Positions 12,463 through 23,534 of a stretch of DNA of 64,000 nt are shown here, in pieces. The stretch comes from Melampsora larici-populina 98AG31. Taxonomy: Eukaryota > Basidiomycota > Pucciniomycetes > Pucciniales > Melampsoraceae. The DNA lies in the NCBI RefSeq assembly GCF_000204055.1, contig NW_006768793.1, forward strand, positions 215,983 to 279,982, written 5' to 3'. The notes under the pieces are model-generated. The model saw only the letters and a list, made by a program, of their open reading frames with translations, was not told the origin of the DNA and did not search any database. How positions within the stretch are numbered: the stretch's first letter is position 1; each line of letters begins with the position of its first letter. A program made the translations under genes and the position numbers.

Positions 12463-14644
12463 GGATGCAAAAAGGGATATGAAAGACTTCTAATTGTACG
12501 TAGGAGTGAAATGAATGAGCTGAAAGAACGTGGTAGCAACGGTTGAATGCAAGGAAGACTATTGGTATGCACCCAATGGTCAATCGGAAAGAATGTGATG
12601 ATGTCGCTTAGTAAACAAACAGAAAGGCTCTCGACATAGATGCTACAGTTTTGTGTATATGAAGGATTTGGTAGGTTCAATTGGATGGGCCTGATATTTC
12701 TTACCTTGATGGTTGAGGTGCAATGTTTTACAGAGGTGAACCACGAGGAACCGAGTTGATTGACTGCAAACACAGATTGACCGAGGAACTGAAAGGTATA
12801 AAATGCAAGAGCGATTCTGCAAGATTGTTTCAAATGACGAATAATTGATAGAAAGAGCTGATCATCGGTGTTGTGAAAACTTGCGAGTTACAAGGCTCAA
12901 GGGTTAGGCGGTCACGGCGAAACAAAGTTGCTTGAGGGCTGAGCTGGATGGCACTAGTGGTCAATCGCGCTGTCCCTCAAACACGGGCCGAATCTATAAC
13001 GTCTCGGACGCAGGCAAAGAAATGTTGAGCTAGAAAATCGAATGACTAAACTTATTCACGCTAGAGGTCTCAGCGAGAGACTTGTGTTAGATTGTCTTCG
13101 AAGCAAATAAGGGCAAGCACCCAAAGGCCGACTCGGTGTGATGTCATCGTCCAAAAAGTGAAGAAACTTCCATCAGCTTCAGTGCAGGTGAGAAATCGAA
13201 GCTTCTTTCAAGTTAATAACGAGGATTTCATATCGCCTGAAAAGGAGTCTGCGTTCCATTTCATTTAGGAGTGACCGTTGAGCCATCCCTCGATTGTAAT
13301 TGTCCCTTCCCTGTGGTTTCTACCCAGTGCAAGTCAATACGTGCCTCGCATCCGGAAACTCGCATGCCAGATGAACCAATTCATGACTCAACGAATTGAA
13401 AAATGTTTTATTTGAGTCGTGAATTCGAACTATGCTCCCAGGTGGCCCAAGGGCCAAGGCTACCGAATTCCTACCATGGATCAACTTTTTAAGCAGCAAC
13501 ACTTTTGAATCACGACGTTTGAAGGGAAGCAGAGGGAAATTTTGTTCACTTGAGTCCACCTAAACATTTGACGAGAACTCCACAAGGGATAGCAGCAAGA
13601 CACAAGAAAAAACAAGCGTTACAAAATTGAGATGCTATGATCAGCGGCTCGGACCACAGAGGAAAGCTGGACAGACATGTCCAGCTCGGGTCAACCTCGT
13701 TGCCTTCCCGGACTGTCTTACGAGATCGCACAACAAGGCTGATCTATGAGGTGTCGAAAACCTATGTCTTCTTGCACTCAGGTAAGTACATTGAGGTTTT
13801 TACTCTGTTTGTACCACTGGCCTTGTAGCGCATACATCTGCTCAGCCTGATTCTTGAAAGCCTGGAAATTGAATCCTCGCGTGTCCTGTTGTGCGTGGCA
13901 TTGAATTTGAGCTCCTTCTGATCATCAATTTGACAGTCTCCATCTTGAATCGTACGCTATTGAGTTTTCATCCTTGCTTGTCTGAAGCCTATTAGTCCAT
14001 TGCTAGCTTAACTGAGCCCCTTACCGGAGCGTTCGCCGCGCTCTAGAAGAGGAGGGACATCCAATTTCCAGGGTCCTGACGCTTTTGCCCCTCAATAACG
14101 ATACCTGATTCATCCAAACAACATTGCCAACTACAGGTGCACTTTTAACGAGCGTCTGGCACGGCCACCAAGATGACTTCGACAAGTTTGATCCGAGGTT
14201 GCAAGTTTGCCCGATTTTTCTGTCTTTTGCTTGGACCTACAAAAAATCTTAACCGCAATCACATCAGATGGCCGACGCAAACGCTCAGCGCCACACGATT
14301 TTTCTTCTTCTGGAAAATAGATTTTGCACAAAAGTGAATGGCCTTGATAAAATTTAATATCAATTCACCAGGGTTCAAAGGTTTTGTATTACGATTGAAT
14401 AGGAAACGGTTTGGAACGGTAACGCAATGCTCGCACAGGGTGACTTTCAGTGTGGATTGTCTTAGTCAAAGAATCCCGTTTTCAGACCCCCCCGTAGGCA
14501 CCTTTTTTTCGTGAACGACAACGTTGACACTTACTTTATATTTGATTCAGCCTTCAAAAGCCCTCAAGATCCCTTCCCGACCAAGTTTCTCAATTCACCT
14601 TCATTCGCAAAATACCATCTCTAAAGCTCATCCACATCGCCAAC
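12463..14644. other. Gene-poor stretch upstream of the OPT gene and of the cysteine-rich secreted-protein gene
   Basis: This 2.2-kb gap separates two divergently transcribed genes and should hold both promoters. Short frames occur on the minus strand at 13320–13559 and 13546–13731, but they do not join in phase and match nothing I know. No repeat or RNA gene was recognised. Confidence 0.5.
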
Positions 14645-15409
14645 ATGAATCTCTTTACTCGCCACTACGTTATGCTCATCTTTATCGTTTTGAGCCTGGT
14701 AACTCACAGCAAACAAGTACAAGGTGCAAAGATCGAGGATGTGTGGTGCCAGTGGGGCTATTCCAACAACGAAGCCACCAAGACAACCAGTAAGTCCCGC
14801 GTAGCGATCATGAACCCAGTGAATACTCTGATCTTGATAATGATGCTGACATGCATGTCTTGAACCGTAATGTCTAGCTTGCGATGACGGTAATTATAGC
14901 TACGGTTTCCCAACTGAACTATGCCATAACAAAAGTAAGCCATCCTTCGCTATGCATATAGTTCTCTCCATCTCTGATTAGCAATGAGCCCTACTGACGT
15001 TAGGTGAGCTACACTAGATCCAGGTCAACCCATTGCGGGCGTTGACTGTAAAGATGGCAACATACCCGCTTACGGCATCACCTGCACCACGTATGGATTT
15101 GTAAAGGATACCCCCTTATCTGGTCACTACGGTGAGTAGACAAATTTTTCCAGATCTCAGACTGTGGATTTACCGATGCTGAGCTTCCAAAATTTTGCAT
15201 GCCTATGACTTTGTACGGTCAAGATTGTGGATTGATGGACGCCACCCTCATGTTACGACATTTCCAATGCGGAGGTTTGAATAACATTCCACGTAAGTCG
15301 GCCCCAAATGTCTCTCACCCAATTTTATGATGTGCTTACGCGTCATCATCCAACTTTTAACTTCTTAGGTTGTGCAGGAGCCCCAACCGCGAAGCATAAA
15401 TCTTCATAA
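14645..15409 (+). CDS. Small secreted eight-cysteine protein (candidate effector), five exons
   Basis: Five exons join in phase: 14645–14789, 14878–14934, 15024–15131, 15224–15292 and 15369–15409, all GT–AG, with introns of 76–92 bases. They give 139 residues. The start MNLFTRHYVMLIFIVLSLVT is a clear signal peptide with likely cleavage after VQG (residue 27). The mature chain of about 112 residues has eight cysteines (DVWCQW, TCDDG, LCHN, DCKDG, TCTTYG, DCGLM, QCGG, RCAG), an even number that suits four disulfides. It is polar, Gly- and Tyr-rich, and lacks a recognised domain. Small cysteine-rich secreted proteins of this build are typical candidate effectors of plant-associated fungi; that role is inference. 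The exact in-phase joining argues strongly that the gene is real. Confidence 0.85.
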
Positions 15410-17202
15410 ACAAAATGGCCCTGAATTTTAATAACCTCGAACACTGTACAGACAATAGATCATATCTGAGATAACGAAGTAAAGATGATTATCATCTACA
15501 ATTACGAGACTCATCAAGTATTCCAAGAGTCAACTTCCTCATAGTTGCGCTACATTATCTTTTCTCTTTATTCACTTGCTTCGTCATTGAGTTCTATCAG
15601 CCCAGAATTACTACATAAACTCAGTACCCAATGCTACAAGACTAGCTTGTGTTGTATTCCTGTGTCTCTCTACCCTTTCAGCTTTGTCAATTGTAAAAAG
15701 TGAAAATGAAATGAAGTTACAATGAAAACCCATTGACAAAGAGAGATATTCGACGTCATTATCATTAATATAGGGAAGTTGATCAGCACTTCACTTGGAG
15801 ATGGTCCGATAGCTGATGAATTGGAATTAGGTACTCTTTTCGGTTTCACTTCAAAAGGAAATGGCGACGGATTCGATTCAAGAGATGGTGCAAATACTGG
15901 AATCTGTTTCAGGTCTAGGATAGATTGACAGATATCTAAGAAAATTCTTAAACAGACATCAAATGTGTTCAGCAGGAGATACTCCTGTCTTGAAAGAATC
16001 TAATCAAGGTCTTTCATGTAGACTGAGAGACCAACAATGGTGATCGAGATTGAGAAATGAGGCTTTACAAAGACAAGCCATTGCGATTATATTTGGATGG
16101 TAAGTGAAAATTGCGTGCGACGGATCAGATGCAGGTTGGACAATCTGGATGAATAAAATGCATCCTTTATAGCTATTGGTGAGTATCAAAGTTGTGATCT
16201 TGAAGTTCAGGTCATCGCTTTACTAGCACGCACGAGACAGCCGCAAGAGCATGCAGTTTTGTCAGCTGTGTTTCAGAAATTATGACATTCTTGTTTGCCT
16301 CCTCTTGACTCGGTTGCTCTCCGTTCAATATCGTTCGCACTGGTCGATCAACTTACTTTGAAGTCATATGAAAGGTTCCCATGCTGTGATATCAAGCATG
16401 GAGGTGTTGAAAAACGCAAGCCTGGCATCAACTTTTACGTCACGTCGCCATCTTGTGCGGACATCTTTTACCTCCACTCTTCCTCTGTCTTCTTTCTAGG
16501 TGGCTGATACATGAGGACCCTTGGGGGAAAGTCTGGGAAAGTTCATTCAGTCTGCGCCCCTCTCCTTCCCGACACCGCAAGATGCATTTGTGGATGCATT
16601 TATGAGAAAAAAAATCTTTCAACAAAATGATTCAATCAACCTGAGGCTGAACATCTCAACAGCTCAGCAAACCGTCTCGTGCTGCCTCAAGAAGTTTCAC
16701 AAAATAACCAATGTTGATCTGCCCGTATTTGAAATTCAGGACTGTTTATCAGCAGCAAGCCGACGCTGTCAAGAAGCCAAAGGCTGGAGGCTCCAAGCGT
16801 TCATGTTGGGGTGTACAGAATATGCAATTGAAATACATAACTTCCTAGTACACATCGTGATGTTAATTTCGGCCATTCAAGCTCGATCTGTGCACCTTAA
16901 CATATTCACGTACCCGCCAAAAACTCGGCGTTGGCTGAAGAGATTTCAAATCCAATACGACATAAAGTATTTGTGGTTTTTCGAACACCTGTCTTGTGGT
17001 CCTTTCCTGTCCTTTCTCCTTACTTGCCACTTCAATCTTTAGCTTACATTCGTTTTGATTTCTTTAACTCTTGGTAAAAAGTCAACTTAAGACCTTTCGA
17101 TCTTTTTCGATTGTCGAACAGTCAAATCCTAAAAAAACCTTTCATCAAGCACAACTCACACCAACATTCATTTGAAAACAAGAACACTCACTATTTTACA
17201 CG
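15410..17202. other. Intergenic stretch between the two secreted-protein genes
   Basis: No supported gene. On the minus strand about 50 codons near 15780–15922 read plausibly (QIPVFAPSLESNPSPFPF) after an AG acceptor, but no start or upstream exon was found. A 173-codon plus-strand frame at 16521–17042 has no homology that I recognise and abuts the promoter of the next gene. Both are left uncalled. Confidence 0.4.
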
Positions 17203-19295
17203 ATGTGGAAGCTTTCTGGAATAGCGATCCTTTTATCTTTTCTTAACCCTTTAGCCCTTGCAGATGATAATCAAGCTCCTCAAGTCCAAAGGGGTGCAGC
17301 TGTTATTTCATCATCTCATAAAGGAGTAGTGTATCAAATGAAATATGATGTTTATGCAGCAATCGAAGCTTTTGCACAAAGTATTAAATTAGGCGGAACA
17401 AGTGGTGATTCAAATACACAATCAGCTCAAGAAACTGCCCAAATGTTTGAAGATATAGTTAAAAACAGTTAGTCAAGAATTTGTTGTTACCCACAGTTTC
17501 GAAGAATTTTATTTACTTGATTTTGAAATTGATGCTAATTCTATCTCTCACGAACCATAGCTTTGAATTATCATCTTGATGGAAACTTAGGAGATCATCC
17601 ATCACAAGATAGATTGGACGCTATGGCTACTTCTATCAATAAAACTCTCGAGAGTGTTAATGAGGTGGCTGATAAGATGTTATCTACCACTGATGGAGCT
17701 CTCCACTTCAAGGATCTTAAGGCTTGTCTTTCTAAATTGACTAAACAAGGAGGATTGACCGACTCGCAGTCTTGTGTCTTGGTTCGTCCCATTAATTGAT
17801 GTTTTGATATCAGACTGTTCGCTGATAAATTGATTAAATCCATCTTATCACTCACTTAAATTGACGCGTTGAACAAACCACAGAATGGCATGTCAATTAC
17901 CGGAGTTGCAGATGTGAGTTTACTGTGACACATCCTATCAGCATGAATGAGGTTTACTAAACCTACGGTTCAGATTATGCGTAGTGTCCTTAAAACTTTT
18001 GGTGACGACGTAATTCCCCAAAGTATCGTAGAACACGCCGTGAAAGCCTTAAGCTCAGCCTTCAATCCGTTATTTCCCGGTGAACAAAACTTTTACGATT
18101 CAGTGAAATCAGCCATTCAAAGTGTAGAATTAGCAGTTAGTAGTGAACTGATTGCAGCACTCGAAGATGCGGAAAAATGTTTTAGAAAGGTGGCTACTAA
18201 GCCTGGTCAAAGTTATCCCGATCGATTGAAGGCTACCGAAAGTTGTAATAGAGAAACAAGTGAATCTAGTGTGTATGAAGACCTCAGATCTTTGTATATC
18301 ACGATTGTCAACCAGGTTAGTCCTCCATTTACTTGAATCTTCATCCCTCAACTTTCCTGAATTGATTCTACAATCTGACCTCGATTACTCGACTTCAGTT
18401 TGTAGGATACCTTCAACCAAATGTACTCAGCTCAATTCACAAAATTGCAGATGCCTACCTGAAAGATAACCTTTCAAAGAATCCAGATGATCAATACTTT
18501 CGTAATGCATTAGCCGATACTGCCCAATCAATCTACTCATCAAATGCCGGTAGTGAGGTATGTGATCAAATAAAGTCTATATATGTGGATATCTCAAAGT
18601 GAATTAACAAAGATGAATTTCAATTTAATGTGTTAGTCAACATATGTTGAAAAGGTAGCCGATTGTTTGGATTTGATTATTGGAATGTCAGATCCTCAAT
18701 CTGCTGCTGCAAAAGCTACCGAAAGCCAATGTCTGTCAAAAGTAAGCTTAAATAGTTTTGTCAAGAATGATACACAACCAAGGCTCATCTTCGATGAATT
18801 GTCGCACTTGTTCTGATAGCCCGATGGACCTGCTGCATCAGTACGACAAATCATCTATGGATACATTCAACAGGTTAATGTTTTCTCTGAAGTAAAGACG
18901 TTGCAGGCTTCGTAATCGACGTACTTTGAACCGTGATACTGACAAGTCTTACCATAATGTAGATTTACGGAGTACTTCCACCAAAGATAGCAGCCCGTAT
19001 TGAACAATCAGGTTTATCAAAATTAGACCCATCAGATCCAGATTACCAAAAGAAAGTCGCAGCCCTCCACGATGAATTTCGAAAATCCGATCCAGGTCCT
19101 GAATATGTCTCGTGTTATGAAGCATATATAGATTGTTTATTTGATTCGAGATCAGGTGTATTAACCCATCCAAATGAAACTGCTCATAAGAAGATTTGTG
19201 TTTTAGGTGGTGCTTGTTCTAAAGGCACACCTGATGGAAACCCAAATCCTACTGTACCTACCACTAAGAGACTTCGTGTTCGTCATTTCAAATGA
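17203..19295 (+). CDS. Secreted modular protein with repeated cysteine-pair segments, eight exons
   Basis: Eight exons join in phase: 17203–17467, 17561–17781, 17884–17913, 17974–18315, 18399–18557, 18637–18741, 18820–18873 and 18963–19295. They encode 502 residues. The start MWKLSGIAILLSFLNPLALA is a signal peptide; cleavage is likely before DDNQAP. The mature protein is helical and built of degenerate modules in which a Cys near the end of one helix pairs in spacing with another about 16–24 residues later: KACLSKLTK with SQSCVL, EKCFRKVAT with ATESCNRE, and VADCLDLII with ATESQCLSK. Introns from the third exon on are phase 0, so modules could duplicate as exon units. The tail ends in a basic RLRVRHFK. 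Function unknown; a secreted effector-like or wall protein is possible. One donor (gttcgt at 17782) is unusual, so exon 2's end is the least certain. Confidence 0.82.
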
Positions 19296-20369
19296 TTCTT
19301 AATCTGATACTTGTAGTCTGGAGGAGTCAAATCCGAAATTTCTTGATTAAGCTTTCTTTCACAAACGGCGTTATCTTTCCTTTATTTTTGTTTTATTTCA
19401 TCTTTCGGGGATACTGAGTAATTTATGGTTTCAAAGTAACAAAGAACTGGAATATAAAAAAGGTGTAAATTAGTCAAAATTGATCATTGACAACTTTTGG
19501 AGTGCACTTGAAGGATTCATATAGAGAGATGATAGACGAGATCAAGAAACCACACGGTGGGATAATTAATCGCATGGAGCACTGTTGTATGATTTTAAAT
19601 CAGTTTTTCATATTCTTGGACCTGAGAATCCAAGGCTTCCACTACTCCCAGAACCCTCTGGCCAACTTGAGCTTCACCTGAGCATGTAAGATCTCTCTCA
19701 TTCATATTCAATGATGTGCTATTGTTCACCTTTGAAAATTTGAGTATGTTTTACTGGAGACAGACTGATCAAGGAATTTGAGGAATTCACCTGTTTCCTT
19801 CAGTGCCAAGTGTGTATTGAAGATGCATGAGCTATCTAGTAGAACTGCCAACATAGACCCCTTTTGCTAGAGCCAACATGCTGGTTCACATGGGAGACTG
19901 TGATGCTGTGGGGTGGGTCCAAAGCTTGGGTTGTGTATGAAGGATGAGAAAGAGGGAGCTCATCCTGTGAAGAGATCACACAATAAGTCTCCAAGACTTC
20001 AACTCACAGACCATCACAGACCTCACCTCTTTCTAGCTCACATCCTGCACCAACCCACCCACCCTACATGAGAAAGGCATATCCTACATAAGAGGTACAT
20101 ACAAAAGATAAGCACAACTTGAGAACCTGCCCACAGACCCAATGGCATGTATCTCATACTGCCAGCTCTTGGTTTCAGAGAACCAAAAAGAGAGCCCCGT
20201 GGCATGGCTCTGCCACTACCCCACATTGGTATTCTCTGACCTTGAAGTAAGAGAATACTTGGGATTGTCAGCCCCAAGCCCTATTACTAGTACCAAAGGG
20301 CTGCCTAAATAACTATGAAATAACAAAAAGAATAATTACAACTCATGGCTCAGTTTCAAGAGCCAAGTA
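19296..20369. other. Intergenic stretch, no gene seen
   Basis: Downstream of the modular secreted-protein gene. Short frames are present at 19487–19681 (+) and 20038–20277 (−), but none has coding character or family resemblance. The part from about 19860 contains CA-rich, low-complexity repeat-like sequence. Confidence 0.4.
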
Positions 20370-21230
20370 CATATGTAATTACATATAGTTACATATGAAA
20401 TTACATATGTACATACATGTAAATGTAACCAAAAGGTTGCATTATGTAAGAATGCCTTTCACAAGTGCGCATCACATGAGTAACACAAGAGTTACACATG
20501 TGCGTAATCAAATAATAATTAAACAATTAAAAATCCATGATTACAAACGTCAAATGAGTATGTAATCAAACCACAAGTTGTACATAAAGGATTTTCAGGG
20601 TTTTGAGTATATAAAGAGCTCTCTGACCCGCCAGGAAAATCCATCATCATCATTGCATTTAAGCAAATTATCAATACCTCATCAATCAGATAAATAGAGT
20701 CCTTGTCCTCTTCCATTAGACATTGTATATTTCTCTAATTGAATCATTGCTTTTGTTATTTGTAGAAGTTCTTTTGAAGACTTCACTGTTTTGTCAGGAG
20801 GTGATCCTAGAATTATTGCTCAAGTTATTAAAGGGATTCAATAACTTGAGAAACTTTAAACTCACGGAAGTCCCTCTGTGTTCAGAGTCTAAAGAACTTC
20901 AAAATATCACTAGGTGATATTTCCCTTGTTTAACAACTCTAGAGTCGAGTGTAGTTATCTTGGGCACGACACTGGGTGCCAGTTGTCTATTGTTATCCGG
21001 CCAGAAGACTCTTGTCTTGCCTTAATCCCTGGATGTGCATCCTAAAAACCTCTGTTGAGAGGTCATCTAACTGAAGTCACTGCTGATTTGATCACACTGC
21101 TTCTTTACAAACCTTATTTAAAACTTTAAATAGGTTTCTCACGCGTATAATAAACCTAGTTTATTATTTCCAACTTTTCTTTTAGTGACTTACTAGCCTA
21201 AAAGACGCTAGTAGCTCACAGGGATGTTGT
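20370..21230 (+). repeat. Possible solo LTR or retroelement-derived promoter block
   Basis: The block begins with ATGTAATTACATAT-type short palindromes, contains a good TATA motif (gagtatataaagagctc, about 20607) and, some 540 bases later, a polyadenylation-like stretch (gcgtataataaacctag, about 21142). Order and spacing resemble U3–R–U5 of an LTR. No second copy, primer binding site, polyprotein or clear 5-bp target duplication was found, so this is a weak call and the ends are guesses. Confidence 0.35.
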
Positions 21231-21359
21231 CATGAGGAAGTAGAGAGAGAGAACCTCCCTTGACCGTTGGCTGAGCTAACATAGAAATGGGTGGGTGACC
21301 AAATCCAGGGCATCATCAGATTCAAAACCCTAAACAGATCTTGTCCCTGTATTAAATCT

Positions 21360-22016
21360 AGAGGTGGACTAGACGTGTTCAAATATAGAAAGGAAAATTT
21401 GGAGCAAAAGACTTGGAGCAAAAAATTTACAACTTTGTTATTGTGTACATTCTGCGCATGGAGGGTACAAGATGTACAAAGCAAGCCAATTTATATTCCA
21501 CTCCAATTTGTTGGGGGGTCTCTCAAAGTTGGAATCAAAAACTTGGAGACAAAAAGTTTTGAACCATTTTAAACCACATCTTTCCTATCCAAGAATGTCA
21601 CAGTATATTTAACACTTCCCTTGTGCTTCCCTCATGCTGTATTAGGCTGTATTCATGCGTGATAGGTTGAAATGAGTGATTTCACTATCAAGAGAGTTCA
21701 AAATCTTTCAACTCCAAATTTTGAAAGCCAACTTTGAGAGACCCCCCAAAAATTTGGAGTTGAATAAAAATTGGATTGCTTCTGACATCTCATACACCTC
21801 ACTGTGTCCTTGTGACAGTTGCCCAACAAGAAACGCACACGGACTGCCTTTGAGGCACAAAGGCGACTTGTGTGCGCTTGTCAACGAGCAAACACCACAC
21901 GGACATGGTGCCTGTCTCTACGGGCTGTACACAATAACATAGTTCCAAAGTCTTTGCTCCAAACTTTGGACTCCCAATTTCTTTTTTATATTTGAACAAG
22001 TCTACTGTACAGAGGT
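21360..22016. mobile_element. Foldback element, about 650 bp, with long imperfect inverted arms
   Basis: The left arm (about 21366–21450) reads gtgttcaaatatagaaagg and continues to ttgttattgtgtaca. The right arm (about 21930–22010) is its reverse complement with scattered changes. An inner inverted pair, ttggggggtctctcaaagtt (about 21510) and the matching aactttgagagaccccccaa (about 21736), extends the palindrome. No coding sequence; the target duplication was not resolved. Confidence 0.7.
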
Positions 22017-22082
22017 GTGTAAGGTTATTGTTAGAATCAGGCAAAGTTATAAGGCAAGTTTGGGAAGAATTTCAAGGTTTAA

Positions 22083-22468
22083 GAGCATCCCCAGTGGTCT
22101 CCTGATTCTGCGAGGTCTTGGAACAGACCACCAATGTTGATTTTTAGATGTAGGGGGTCAAAAAAAGAACGTTGCACAGTGGTCCTCTAGTTGAGGGTCA
22201 ACCCATGATTGAGTGATATGAGCATGCTTATACTCAATCACCCAGTTTGATTCTTGAGTCAAACATGTTCTGTATTTGTCACACGAAAGAATCTGCAGAT
22301 GATGTCAAGACCCCGCCTAGACCTTGCAGATGTGGAGGGCCCCTCTCAAAATATGGAGACTCTTGATGTCTCACCCCCAATAATGCAAGGTCCGCTGGAG
22401 CAGTTTTTTGCAATTTGACCCCCACATTGTTGAGAGCCCACAGAATTGGGAGACCGCTGGGGATGCTC
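22083..22468. mobile_element. 386-bp Tourist-type MITE, TSD TAA
   Basis: The left terminus GAGCATCCCCAGTGGTCTCC matches the reverse complement of the right terminus at 19 of 20 positions. TAA flanks both ends (22080–22082 and 22469–22471), as in PIF/Harbinger elements. The start GAGCATC is shared with the larger TAA-flanked element at 50682. There is no open reading frame of note. Confidence 0.92.
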
Positions 22469-22915
22469 TAACTCATTCAGGTGCCCTTGTGTGTACCAAG
22501 AAGACCTTTTGAGACATCTTCAATCAAACCAAGTGAATACCACCTGTATGTACAGGCTTGCTATTGAAACCTTTGAGAGTTGGTAGTATGATCAGGCTTT
22601 GGGAAACTTTTTGAGTGTGGTGAAGAGGAGCTAGGGGTATTTCTGGACCATGTCAGAGTAGACAAAAACAGCAGTGTAGATAGGCAAACTTCACAGGGAA
22701 ATTTTTCAAAAAAAAAACTAGTGTGTTGGATTAGTAACAGTGAATACTGCAGTATAAACAAGCTTTCACATCAAAACTTTCAACAAGGCTACAGTTAATA
22801 GACTTGCTTCACTTTTGTTTTTGAACTTCAATTCTCCATAGAGCTCTAAATTACATGTGGAGTTTGATTTCATTCAGATAGAGAAAACAAAACAGTTATT
22901 CAATTACCCCAAAAA

Positions 22916-23534
22916 CACTGTAAACATCATACATTGTCCCCAAGTGAGAATGGGAAAATGATCAAGTTTGTAGCTTGTCATAAACAGATATTTTACAGTA
23001 CACCTGAGCCAAAGCACCAACACTAAATATGTGCAGCAGGATGGGAAAGTTGGGAGCTATCATGTACATACAGATCTGCTCAGCTATTGGCTCATCTGAA
23101 TGAGTAGATAATATGTAATACCTTTTATAATTTTTTTCTGGTTGACAAAAGCATTCCAAAAAATGACTACATACACTGACTCATCATTGTTTTGGTGTAG
23201 TTCCATTACCTCAACTTCATGTAACACTCCTTCTGTTACTGTTGAATGGGTTTCAGTGTATTGCCTGAGTAGTTATGAAGGTATGTGTAGTCAATTTTCA
23301 GGACAATTTGGTCAAACTGGAAAAAGTTACATGATGTATCACATGTGATTTACTTCTTCAGATGAGCAGGGAACTAAACAGACCTGTATGTACATGATAG
23401 CCAACAATCTACTCAGCTTGTTGCACATATGTAGTGTGGGTGTAATGGCTCAGGTGTGCAGTGATAGATCTTGTTATGAGAAACTTCATCATTTTCCCAG
23501 TTCCACTTGGGGATAATGTATAATTTTGACAGTG
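22916..23534 (+). mobile_element. 619-bp foldback element, copy 1
   Basis: Ends start with CACTGT and run as long inverted arms of roughly 230 bases (left about 22916–23130, right about 23320–23534), including the shared phrase tatcatgtacatacag and its complement. The centre holds a 68-codon frame (MTKAFQK at 23142). A second copy lies in opposite orientation at 29945–30567. TA or other target duplication is not clear here. Confidence 0.85.

Noticed and set aside
13320..13731. Two overlapping minus-strand frames (MRSRKTVRE…, MDSSEQNFPL…) that looked like two exons
   Set aside because: I could not join them in phase with GT–AG signals without a stop, and no known domain appears.
15780..15922. 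Minus-strand stretch QIPVFAPSLESNPSPFPF… resembling a terminal exon
   Set aside because: Only about 50 codons with an acceptor; no start codon or upstream exon found.
16521..17042. 173-codon open frame (MGESLGKF…) upstream of the modular secreted protein
   Set aside because: No family resemblance and no signal peptide; it runs into the promoter of the next gene. Length alone is not enough in this AT-leaning DNA.
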